5,126 bases of DNA, from the NCBI GenBank assembly GCA_035530055.1, contig DATKVN010000087.1, positions 1 through 5,126 of the forward strand. Direction: 5' to 3'. The notes beneath the pieces were generated by a model. It was not told the DNA's origin. It did not search any database and saw nothing but the letters and a program-made list of their open reading frames with translations. Numbering within the stretch: the stretch's first letter is position 1; each line of letters begins with the position of its first letter. Both the position numbers and the translations under genes were made by a program. Of this stretch, positions 1 to 5,126 are shown piece by piece. The stretch comes from a bacterium. GTDB taxonomy: Bacteria > UBA6262 > WVXT01.

Positions 1-2231
1 TGAGCTTCACTGGCAAGCTCGCTATCAGGATAGCTCACTATTAGCTTCCTATAAGTATCGGCTGCTTCATCGTATTTGCCAGCCCTGTAATAACTCCAGG
101 CTAACCAATAACTGGAATCGTCGGCAAGAGGTGAGTTGGGAAAGTTCTCCACTATCGAGCGATAAATCTTTGCTGCTTCGTCAAAATTATCTTTGCCATA
201 ATAGTATTCCCCGAGGCGATACCTCGCTTCCACATTCAAATGGCTATTCGGATACTTCTCAATAAAATCTTTATACACCTCAATTGCCTTAGCTTCTTCT
301 CCTTGAGCGTGGTAACTCCAGCCAATAGCGTAATAAGCAAACTCCGCTATCTCTTTTTCAGGATACTGATTGATGACTTTCTGATAATTCTTTATCGCTT
401 GCTCGTATTGCTTTTGATTGTAAAGTGCGTCTCCAATTCTAAATAGGGAGTCTGCGGCAATGGCACTTTCAGGATAATTGGCTACTACACTGTTAAAGTG
501 GAGGACTGCTTCGTCGTATTTTTTCTGCTTGAAGTACGACCATCCAATGTAATAAATAGCTCGGTCAATAATATTACTATTCTCGAATTTCTCCCTTAGA
601 CTATTAAGAGCCTCAATTGCCTTCTCATATTTATCTTCTTTATAGTAAGCAAGGCCAATGTGGAATCTTATCTGGTCTTCAATACGGCTTTGGGGATAGT
701 TCTTGAGAGCAAGGTTATAGGCGTTGTGCGCTTCACCATACTTTTTCTGGCTCACAAGACAATTTCCTATCTCCATCTGCGCCCGGGGAGCAAGGTCACT
801 CTTTGGATAGGCGGTAATAATTGCCCCATAAGCCTTGATAGCAGAAACGAAATCGCCTTTTTCGTAAGAAGACCTTCCCCAACCAAAATAGGCATCGTCA
901 GCCAAGCCGCTCTGGGGATAACGGTCAATAACTTCCTGGTAAACCTTCCCTGCAAAATCAAAATCTCTCTTTCGAAACAGAGATTCTGCAATCTGGAACT
1001 TCGCTTCCACCATCAATTTGCTATCAGGGTACTTCTTTTCAACTTCTCGGAAAGCGTAAATGGCGTCATCGTATTGTCCTTTCTTATAGTAACACCAGCC
1101 TTTCCAGTAGACAGCATCATCAGCCAGATTACTTGTGGCAAAATTTTCCACTAATACTTGGTATTGTTTAATTGCATCGTCGTATTTCTTCTCATAATAG
1201 AACAGATTACCAATCATATAGAGAGCTGAGTCGACGTATCCCGATTTAGGATACCTGGTTATCATCTCTGAAAAAGCCTTCCTGGCTTCAGCAAACTTTC
1301 CCTGCTTCAGGTAACTCCAGCCAATAGACTGCTGGGCCTTCACTGCCTGGTCGGAACGAGGATAGACTTTAATGACTTCCTGATAAGCGATAATTGCTTC
1401 CGGGTATTCTCCTTCCCGGTAGAATGCCTCGCCGATTTCATACAGTGCAGCTCCTCGCAGGTCGCCAGATTCGGTAATTGTTAATACTTTCTGATACGCT
1501 TGTCTGGCCAAAGAGTACTTTTTCTGTTCGAGGAGAGATTCTCCAATCTTAAACTGGGCTTGAGGAAGATATGTGGATTGGGGATAGTTATTAAACAATT
1601 TCTCGTATTCAGGTATAGCTAACTCATAATTCCCATGGTAAAACCGACATTCTCCCATAAAAAATTGGCTCGCATCAGCAATACTACTTTTGGGAAAAGA
1701 TTTAACCACTTTGGAAAATTCAAAGAGAGCCTGGGAATATTTTTCTTGCTTGAAGTAAGAGAAACCCCGGGAGTAGTATACATAGTCCATATGTTTAAAT
1801 TGAGGGTATCTTTTGATAATCTCGTCATAACCTGAAATAGCCCTTCCATACTTTTCCTGATTGAAATAAGATTCAGCAGTATAATATTTTGCTTCTGCCA
1901 CCAGGTCGCTCTTAGGATATCTACGGATGAAATCCTGATAGAGTCTTATTGCTTCAGAGTAGTTTTTGGCCATATATTTACAGTCAGCCAGACGAATGGC
2001 ACTTCTTAGAGCAAAATCTGTTCCCGGATGTGAACTTACAACCTTGCCATACCCAACAAACGCCCTTGCATAATCTCTTTCCTTGAACAGGGCTTCTGCC
2101 TTGTAGAATCTCACCTCAGGGAGCTTCTTGCTTTCCGGGTAATTTCTCTCAAATTTATCCAGTTGCTCCGCTGCCAGTTTATACATTCCATCGCTATAGA
2201 GACTCATACAAAAATTGTATAAGTCTTCTTC
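1..2231 (-). repeat. Array of 20 protein-level TPR units, each exactly 37 residues (111 bp)
   Basis: The Tyr-Pro that ends each unit, or its substitute, falls at residues 59, 96, 133, 170, 207, 244, 281, 318, 355, 392, 429, 466, 503, 540, 577, 614, 651, 688, 725 and 762. Every interval is 37. Sixteen of the 20 units keep the aromatic-Pro pair, YP or FP. Unit 2 has His-Pro, and units 7, 10 and 15 have Thr-Glu, Phe-Ala and Phe-Glu. The 34-residue form is the classic TPR; the longer period is typical of YbgF/BamD-like repeats. The units are diverged at DNA level, so this is an old protein repeat rather than a recent tandem duplication. A 21st unit starts at the window edge. Confidence 0.92.
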
Positions 2232-2315
2232 CTCGCGAGAAGCAACCTGACCAAAAACACTATTTGCTGAGAAAATAGATAGCAAAAGAAGAGTTATCAG
2301 TATCTTTTTGAACAT
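1..2315 (-). CDS. Secreted giant TPR-array protein, YbgF/BamD-like repeats (3' end outside window)
   Basis: I translated this frame by hand. It is open from the ATG at 2313-2315 to the left edge, giving 771 full codons and no stop, so the C-terminus is missing. The start is fixed by GAGGT at 2324-2328, 8 nt upstream, and by an in-frame TAA at 2322-2324. Residues 1-22 form a Sec signal peptide: FKK, a Leu/Ile-rich core, and a likely cut after VFG. No lipobox Cys is present. From about residue 28 the protein is all tetratricopeptide repeats of the type seen in YbgF and BamD: helix A with Y-x-IG-x-S/A-Y, helix B with KYxxAIxxY, then KYPKS. TPR arrays bind proteins or peptides, so a periplasmic or envelope scaffold is the likely role; the partner is unknown. 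No catalytic domain is seen in this part. A different C-terminal domain beyond the edge could redefine it. The gene has its own promoter, separate from the kdg unit. Confidence 0.93.
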   Translation of the reverse strand, partial: MFKKILITLLLLSIFSANSVFGQVASREEEDLYNFCMSLYSDGMYKLAAEQLDKFERNYPESKKLPEVRFYKAEALFKERDYARAFVGYGKVVSSHPGTDFALRSAIRLADCKYMAKNYSEAIRLYQDFIRRYPKSDLVAEAKYYTAESYFNQEKYGRAISGYDEIIKRYPQFKHMDYVYYSRGFSYFKQEKYSQALFEFSKVVKSFPKSSIADASQFFMGECRFYHGNYELAIPEYEKLFNNYPQSTYLPQAQFKIGESLLEQKKYSLARQAYQKVLTITESGDLRGAALYEIGEAFYREGEYPEAIIAYQEVIKVYPRSDQAVKAQQSIGWSYLKQGKFAEARKAFSEMITRYPKSGYVDSALYMIGNLFYYEKKYDDAIKQYQVLVENFATSNLADDAVYWKGWCYYKKGQYDDAIYAFREVEKKYPDSKLMVEAKFQIAESLFRKRDFDFAGKVYQEVIDRYPQSGLADDAYFGWGRSSYEKGDFVSAIKAYGAIITAYPKSDLAPRAQMEIGNCLVSQKKYGEAHNAYNLALKNYPQSRIEDQIRFHIGLAYYKEDKYEKAIEALNSLREKFENSNIIDRAIYYIGWSYFKQKKYDEAVLHFNSVVANYPESAIAADSLFRIGDALYNQKQYEQAIKNYQKVINQYPEKEIAEFAYYAIGWSYHAQGEEAKAIEVYKDFIEKYPNSHLNVEARYRLGEYYYGKDNFDEAAKIYRSIVENFPNSPLADDSSYWLAWSYYRAGKYDEAADTYRKLIVSYPDSELASEA

Positions 2316-2323
2316 AGAAAGTT

Positions 2324-2366
2324 ACCTCAATTTTTAAATTATAACATATAATTGTTTACAGGTCAA
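2324..2366 (-). promoter_or_regulatory. Sigma70-type promoter and RBS of the TPR gene
   Basis: Read on the minus strand, a -35 TTGACC at 2361-2366 is followed by a 17-bp spacer and a perfect -10 TATAAT at 2338-2343. Transcription would begin near 2331, leaving a leader of about 16 nt that holds GAGGT (2324-2328) before the ATG at 2315. The -35 box begins only 4 bp from the palindromic repeat at 2371-2398, so that hairpin sits directly upstream of the polymerase site. With the terminator at 2458-2500 further upstream, the TPR gene is probably transcribed independently of kdgA. Confidence 0.8.
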
Positions 2367-2370
2367 TCGC

Positions 2371-2398
2371 TACTCGGGGTCAGGGACGACCCCGAGTA
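2371..2398. repeat. GC-rich palindromic repeat, copy 1
   Basis: Arms TACTCGGGGTC (2371-2381) and GACCCCGAGTA (2388-2398) pair perfectly over 11 bp around a 6-nt loop, AGGGAC. The 23-nt core 2373-2395 recurs without mismatch at 4465-4487. No T-tract follows on either strand, so it is not a canonical terminator. It looks like a small dispersed intergenic repeat. Confidence 0.8.
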
Positions 2399-2409
2399 CC
2401 TAGTACGGT

Positions 2410-2433
2410 AGTCAGGCTCGTCCCCGAGTACCT
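2410..2433. repeat. GC-rich palindromic repeat, decayed copy 2
   Basis: This 24-nt stretch matches 2378-2401 at 20 of 24 positions, 32 bp away and in the same orientation. The left arm is largely lost, so the long hairpin of copy 1 cannot form. It appears to be a partial or degenerate copy lying in tandem with copy 1. Confidence 0.6.
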
Positions 2434-2457
2434 TGACAGTGTTTTCCCCGGCTATAG

Positions 2458-2500
2458 AAAAAATTAACCCCTGTCAATATCTTACATAACAGGGGTTAAT
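2458..2500 (-). terminator. Intrinsic terminator of the kdgK-kdgA unit
   Basis: The arms 2489-2500 and 2463-2474 are perfect 12-bp inverted repeats (ATTAACCCCTGT on the minus strand, then a 14-nt loop, then ACAGGGGTTAAT). On the minus strand the stem runs straight into six Ts (2458-2463). It starts 63 bp past the kdgA stop. The T-tract is on the minus strand only, which gives it direction. It should end transcripts coming from kdgA before the TPR promoter. Confidence 0.88.
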
Positions 2501-2563
2501 CTATTGTGTAACCTCGACAGGCAGGAATCAAAATTTGAAATCAATTTGGCAAAGAACGAACCC

Positions 2564-3214
2564 TTATCCTCTTGCCTTTTTTACTTCCTCGAGAAATTGC
2601 TTGGCTTTCTGAGTCAAAACTTCAAACTTTCCCTCAGCTACTGCTTTCTTATCAACTAATGCTGTCCCCACGGCAATGGCACACGAACCAGCCTTAATGA
2701 ATTCGCCAGCATTCTCTAAATTTACTCCCCCTGTAGGAAGGAAGAGAATGTGCGGGAGGGGACCTTTAAGCGCCTTAATATACTTCGGACCTCCTAACTG
2801 CCCTGCAGGGAAGATTTTTACAATGTCTGCTCCCATCTCCCAGGCATGGACAACTTCCGTGGGCGTCATCGCCCCCGGAATTGCAATTTTGGTATACCTC
2901 TTACATATCTTGATGACTTCTTCATTCAATGAGGGTGCTACAATAAATTCCGCACCTGCAAGAATGGATGCTCTGGCTGTTTCTCCATCGAGAACAGTGC
3001 CCGCTCCTAAAAGCACTTCCTTTCCAAACTTCCCTGCCACTTTCTCCATCACTCCAATAGCATTGGGAACAGTCATTGTTATTTCAATAGTTTTGATCCC
3101 GCCTTCCCTAATGGCATCGACTATGTTCATAGCCTGTTCAGGAGATTGGGCTCTGATTACAGGCACAATTCCGCACTCAAGCATAAGCTTAAGTTGTTCC
3201 GACTTCTTATCCAT
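2564..3214 (-). CDS. kdgA: KDPG aldolase (2-dehydro-3-deoxyphosphogluconate aldolase / 4-hydroxy-2-oxoglutarate aldolase family)
   Basis: The 216-residue product is a class I aldolase of the Eda family. It cleaves 2-keto-3-deoxy-6-phosphogluconate to pyruvate and glyceraldehyde-3-phosphate in the cytosol. Family landmarks are in order: VPVIRA (17-22), the IEITMT strand with the general-base Glu44, LGAGTVL (69-75), APSLNEE (93-99), IPGAMTPTE (112-120), Schiff-base Lys133 in VKIFPAG, and LPTGGV (159-164). Thr161 in that last motif matches KDPG aldolases; as I recall, galactose-type (KDPGal) enzymes carry Val there. Length is normal for the family. The start chosen has AGGAGG at 3222-3227, 7 nt upstream. 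An in-frame ATG at 3262 would add 16 residues from repeat-like DNA and is unlikely. It lies downstream of kdgK and shares its substrate chain. Stop TAA at 2564-2566. The name eda would fit equally well. Confidence 0.93.
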   Translation of the reverse strand: MDKKSEQLKLMLECGIVPVIRAQSPEQAMNIVDAIREGGIKTIEITMTVPNAIGVMEKVAGKFGKEVLLGAGTVLDGETARASILAGAEFIVAPSLNEEVIKICKRYTKIAIPGAMTPTEVVHAWEMGADIVKIFPAGQLGGPKYIKALKGPLPHILFLPTGGVNLENAGEFIKAGSCAIAVGTALVDKKAVAEGKFEVLTQKAKQFLEEVKKARG

Positions 3215-3221
3215 AAACTCA

Positions 3222-3227
3222 CCTCCT
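3222..3227 (-). promoter_or_regulatory. Shine-Dalgarno site deciding the kdgA start
   Basis: A full AGGAGG on the minus strand lies 7 nt before the ATG at 3212-3214. It supports this start over the in-frame ATG at 3262. The N-terminus it predicts (MDKKSEQ) begins just before the conserved aldolase fold. Confidence 0.85.
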
Positions 3228-3242
3228 TTCGCTTCGCTCAAT

Positions 3243-3311
3243 CCGGCCGGGGTTCTCACCATCTCGAACCCGTCGCCAGACTTGTCGCTCCTTATTCGTC
3301 GCGACGGCGAC
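3243..3311. repeat. GC-rich palindromic stretch upstream of kdgA
   Basis: This segment holds several short inverted repeats: CCGGCCGG (3243-3250), GGGTTC/GAACCC (3250-3255 and 3266-3271), and nested arms GTCGCC/GGCGAC (3272-3277 and 3306-3311) enclosing GTCGC/GCGAC (3284-3288 and 3301-3305). A 10-bp perfect palindrome CGTCGCGACG sits at 3297-3306. It is more GC-rich than the genes around it. No gene or promoter is seen in it. It may be a second intergenic repeat or a structured leader in the kdgK-kdgA transcript. Confidence 0.55.
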
Positions 3312-3340
3312 CCTCCCTATTTAGCCAAAAACCGAAGAAT

Positions 3341-3456
3341 GTAGCCGCAAAGCGTAAGCTTTGCCTGCCTGTAGGGGACGGACTCTGTGCCGTCCCTTCC
3401 TTTGGGCGGCCACGGAGTGCCGCCCCTACAATGCAGAGCTATCGCTCTGCAGCTAC
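3341..3456. repeat. 116-bp composite palindromic element (MITE/REP-like), four hairpins
   Basis: The two halves are an imperfect inverted repeat centred near 3398/3399. The outer 20 bp match at 16 of 20 positions (GTAGC at 3341, GCTAC ending at 3456). Each half has two hairpins. The outer ones are GCAAAGC-GTAA-GCTTTGC (3347-3364) and GCAGAGC-TATC-GCTCTGC (3433-3450). The inner ones are GGGACGG/CCGTCCC (3375-3381 and 3390-3396) and GGGCGGC/GCCGCCC (3404-3410 and 3418-3424). TGTAGGGG (3370-3377) and CCCCTACA (3423-3430) frame the inner pair. There is no coding content of note and no clear target-site duplication. It sits between kdgK and kdgA and would be transcribed with them. Confidence 0.8.
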
Positions 3457-3476
3457 AAAGATAATTTTTATCTTTG
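3456..3476. repeat. AT-rich hairpin over the kdgK stop codon
   Basis: Arms CAAAGATA (3456-3463) and TATCTTTG (3469-3476) pair perfectly over 8 bp around a 5-nt loop. The kdgK stop (3468-3470) lies inside it and it abuts the 116-bp element. No T-tract follows on the minus strand, so I do not call it a terminator. It might protect the 3' end of kdgK mRNA or mark the edge of the element's insertion. Confidence 0.5.
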
Positions 3477-4445
3477 AATTCTATAACCAGCAGCCTTAAT
3501 CTGCTTCTTAACTTCATCTTCTGTAAACCAGCTCAAATCGCCGGGAACAGAATGTTCCAACGCGGCCAGAGCATCTCCATAAGCAACGGCCTTCTCCACA
3601 TCGCCTGTTAGATAGCCATAAATGAAACCAGCAGTGTATGCATCGCCACTGCCGACTCTATCAATTATTTCTACATCGTACTTTTTGCCCTTATAGAGTT
3701 TATCAGCCAAGGCAATGCTGGTCCATCCACCGGTCAGAACAGTGCGCACCTCTCTTAAAGTAATGGCAACCACTGAACAGCCAAACTTATCTTTTAATTG
3801 TTTTGCTATCTCCTCATAAGAACCTTTATAGCCAAAAACTTCCTCAGTATCAAATTGTGTGGTTACAATGATATCAACTTTATCCAATATCTTAGAGAGG
3901 CACTTCTTCGCCTCCTCGGCCGACCACAACTTCGCTCTAAAGTTTATGTCAAAACAGATTTTGCAGCCTTGCTTCTTTGCCTCGTTTATAGCCTCGATTG
4001 TAGCTTCTCGACAAGTTGGGCTCAGAGCAGTGGTAATTCCACTGGTAAGAAAAAGCTTTGTCCCCTTCAAAATGGTGGACCAGTTTACTTCACCCGGTCC
4101 AAGTTTACTTACAGCTGAGTCTTTACGGTCATAAATGACTCTGCTCGCCCGGGGCGTACTACCCAATTCCAGATAGTATATTCCCACTCTCCCTCCGTCA
4201 GCCCAGACTATATGAGAAGTATCTATGCCATGTTCTCTGGCCTTGTTAGCCACCATCTTTCCCAGAGGATTATTGACCAGCTTTGTAACCCAGGCCGTTC
4301 TCAAACCAAATCTAGCCACTCCCACAGAAGTATTCAACTCTGACCCCCCTACATTAACGTCAAAACTATTCGTCTGCTCCAACCTCATATAGTTAGGCGG
4401 TGAAAGCCTCAGCATTGCCTCTCCTAAAGCCACAACATCATACAT
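3468..4445 (-). CDS. kdgK: 2-keto-3-deoxygluconate kinase, PfkB/ribokinase family
   Basis: The 325-residue cytosolic sugar kinase would convert 2-keto-3-deoxygluconate and ATP to KDPG, the substrate of the downstream aldolase. PfkB landmarks are visible: the N-terminal LGEAMLR (7-13), VGGSELN (32-38) which binds sugar, IYYLELG (89-95) and SRVIYDR (101-107) whose Tyr90, Tyr105 and Arg107 match KDG-binding positions of known KDG kinases, FDINFRAKLWS (165-175) which is typical of KDG kinases, and the signature DRVGSGDAYTAGF with catalytic Asp268. The usual DTTGAGD is here DRVGSGD, still with an intact anion hole. The length is normal. The start has AGGAGG at 4454-4459, 8 nt upstream. It follows the 184-residue gene by 51 bp with no promoter seen between, so it is probably co-transcribed. 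Another sugar acid kinase specificity is possible, but kdgA beside it favours KDG. Confidence 0.92.
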   Translation of the reverse strand: MYDVVALGEAMLRLSPPNYMRLEQTNSFDVNVGGSELNTSVGVARFGLRTAWVTKLVNNPLGKMVANKAREHGIDTSHIVWADGGRVGIYYLELGSTPRASRVIYDRKDSAVSKLGPGEVNWSTILKGTKLFLTSGITTALSPTCREATIEAINEAKKQGCKICFDINFRAKLWSAEEAKKCLSKILDKVDIIVTTQFDTEEVFGYKGSYEEIAKQLKDKFGCSVVAITLREVRTVLTGGWTSIALADKLYKGKKYDVEIIDRVGSGDAYTAGFIYGYLTGDVEKAVAYGDALAALEHSVPGDLSWFTEDEVKKQIKAAGYRIQR

Positions 4446-4453
4446 TCCACTCC

Positions 4454-4459
4454 CCTCCT
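4454..4459 (-). promoter_or_regulatory. Shine-Dalgarno site of kdgK
   Basis: AGGAGG on the minus strand lies 8 nt before the kdgK ATG. The foot of the palindromic repeat at 4466-4487 begins 6 nt further upstream, so the hairpin would sit right next to the ribosome landing site. Confidence 0.8.
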
Positions 4460-4464
4460 TTCAT

Positions 4465-4487
4465 CTCGGGGTCAGGGACGACCCCGA
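4465..4487. repeat. GC-rich palindromic repeat, copy 3
   Basis: These 23 nt are identical to 2373-2395. The arms TCGGGGTC (4466-4473) and GACCCCGA (4480-4487) form an 8-bp stem with the same AGGGAC loop. Copy 1 has three more base pairs; here an A replaces G at 4488 and shortens the stem. It fills most of the 51-bp gap between the upstream gene's stop and the kdgK ribosome site. Confidence 0.8.
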
Positions 4488-4496
4488 ATACTTCAT

Positions 4497-5051
4497 CTAC
4501 GGTTTAAATTCTTTAAATTCTTCTAAATCTTCAGTTTCTTCCTCAATTTCTGAGCCGCTCATCTCTCCTTCTTCAAACTCTCCCTCCATCGTGGGTGCGC
4601 CTGTCTCTTTATCTACCTCAAAATCTTCAAACTTTTCCAGTTCTTCCTCTTCACCTGCCCTCGCTTCCTGCAGTCGCTTAAGCCTCCTTTCCATTCCAGA
4701 AAGATCCGCATCAGTATTTCTAAACTTAATTAGAACTCGCTCGAGGGCAGCAATGCGTTCGTCAATACTCGCTCCTCCTGCCTCAAGTTTTTTATAGAAA
4801 TCCCTGGAAATCCTAAATTTCCTAAGAATTAATAATTTTTCTCTAACAGGAGTAAGATTTACTTCGATATCACTATATTTTTTTAAAATCTTCTGTAGAG
4901 TAAAGATAAGTTCTTCCACGCTAACCTTTTTCTCTACCAATTTCTGGTAGAAATTCATAGAATGTTTGAAGTCTTTTTCGGTCAGCGCAAACGAAATATT
5001 GAAGAGAAACAGGAACAGAAAGGAGAGAAGAATGGAGATATGTCTTTTCAT
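4497..5051 (-). CDS. Secreted hypothetical protein: two 51-residue helical repeats and an acidic tail
   Basis: I do not recognise the family. The 184-residue product starts with a Sec signal peptide (1-22: KRH, a Leu/Phe-rich core, likely cut after SFA), with no lipobox Cys. Residues 34-77 and 85-128 are an internal duplication that aligns with no gap at an offset of 51: FYxKL (34-38 and 85-89), Ser44/95, Glu47/98, Leu52/103, Leu56/107, Lys58/109, Leu66/117, Leu73/124, Leu76/127. Each half looks like paired amphipathic helices. Residues 134-184 have 24 Glu/Asp in 51 and are probably disordered; they might bind cations or a basic partner. The ATG at 5049-5051 follows GGGGAAG after 4 nt and lies about 20 nt from the predicted transcription start. 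It is the first gene of the unit that continues into kdgK. A role in uptake or binding of acidic sugars would be guesswork. Confidence 0.8.
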   Translation of the reverse strand: MKRHISILLSFLFLFLFNISFALTEKDFKHSMNFYQKLVEKKVSVEELIFTLQKILKKYSDIEVNLTPVREKLLILRKFRISRDFYKKLEAGGASIDERIAALERVLIKFRNTDADLSGMERRLKRLQEARAGEEEELEKFEDFEVDKETGAPTMEGEFEEGEMSGSEIEEETEDLEEFKEFKP

Positions 5052-5078
5052 AAATCTTCCCCGAATAGCACTTTTTTT

Positions 5079-5107
5079 AGTATATTATAGATTTTAAGTC
5101 TAGTCAA
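5079..5107 (-). promoter_or_regulatory. Sigma70-type promoter of the secreted protein-kdgK-kdgA unit
   Basis: On the minus strand, a -35 TTGACT at 5102-5107 and a -10 TATACT at 5079-5084 are separated by exactly 17 bp. Transcription would start near 5072, giving a leader of about 20 nt. An alternative -10, TATAAT, also lies in the spacer but only 12 bp from the -35, so TATACT is the better fit. No other promoter is seen before kdgK or kdgA, which suggests this one drives all three. The right 19 bases of the window hold nothing I can name. Confidence 0.75.
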
Positions 5108-5126
5108 GTAAAAAGATAGGAGATGT

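Noticed and set aside
660-1154. A 164-codon plus-strand open frame, and smaller frames at 240-446 and 1635-1835, opposite the TPR gene
   Set aside because: They lie entirely antisense to a clear, continuous TPR coding frame and show no motif of their own.
1-2231. DNA tandem repeat or CRISPR-like array with 111-bp period
   Set aside because: The period exists only at protein level; the units differ widely in bases, and there are no conserved direct repeats with spacers.
2371-2398. Second intrinsic terminator
   Set aside because: The stem is strong but no run of Ts follows on either strand, and the same palindrome occurs upstream of kdgK, where termination would make no sense.
3215-3262. Extended kdgA start at 3262 adding 16 residues
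   Set aside because: The added residues come from palindromic DNA, and the ATG at 3214 has a full AGGAGG at ideal spacing.
2676-3344. A 222-codon plus-strand open frame
   Set aside because: It is a shadow of the kdgA codons, which match the aldolase family along their full length on the minus strand.
3456-3476. Terminator after kdgK
   Set aside because: The 8-bp AT-rich stem has no T-tract on the minus strand and kdgA follows with no promoter visible, so read-through is expected.
3146-3517. Short open frames on both strands across the intergenic element
   Set aside because: They run through hairpin repeats and into the ends of kdgA and kdgK, with no ribosome site or recognisable domain.

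Overview
The window is one strand of compact bacterial DNA. Every supported gene reads on the minus strand, each with a Shine-Dalgarno site. Two have consensus sigma70-type promoters with 17-bp spacers, and the kdgA gene is followed by an intrinsic terminator. The base composition is moderately AT-rich. Two products carry Sec signal peptides, and one is a long array of YbgF/BamD-type tetratricopeptides. This suggests a diderm bacterium, possibly from a poorly sampled lineage, but the sequence alone does not fix the taxon.

In transcription order (right to left): a promoter at 5079-5107 drives a gene for a 184-residue secreted protein (4497-5051). It has two 51-residue helical repeats and a strongly acidic tail, and I cannot assign it to a family. 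Next, 51 bp downstream, comes kdgK (3468-4445), a PfkB-family 2-keto-3-deoxygluconate kinase. After a 253-bp gap comes kdgA (2564-3214), a KDPG aldolase. A strong hairpin plus T-tract at 2458-2500 closes this unit. KdgK phosphorylates 2-keto-3-deoxygluconate to KDPG, and KdgA splits KDPG into pyruvate and glyceraldehyde-3-phosphate. The two form the lower part of uronate, pectin, alginate or semi-phosphorylative Entner-Doudoroff catabolism. No upper-pathway enzyme is in the window.

The left 2.3 kb (1-2315) is a single partial gene. It starts at 2315 from its own promoter (2338-2366) and stays open to the window edge. It encodes a secreted protein with at least 20 TPR units, all exactly 37 residues apart, with no insertion or deletion over 771 codons. 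It is the largest gene here, and its stop lies outside the window.

The gaps between genes are unusually structured. A 116-bp element at 3341-3456, built as two opposed pairs of hairpins, sits between kdgK and kdgA beside a second GC-rich palindromic stretch (3243-3311). A separate GC-rich palindrome with a 23-nt core occurs identically just before kdgK and just after kdgA's terminator, with a decayed third copy beside the latter. These look like dispersed intergenic repeats of REP/MITE type. I see no CRISPR array, tRNA, rRNA or transposase gene.
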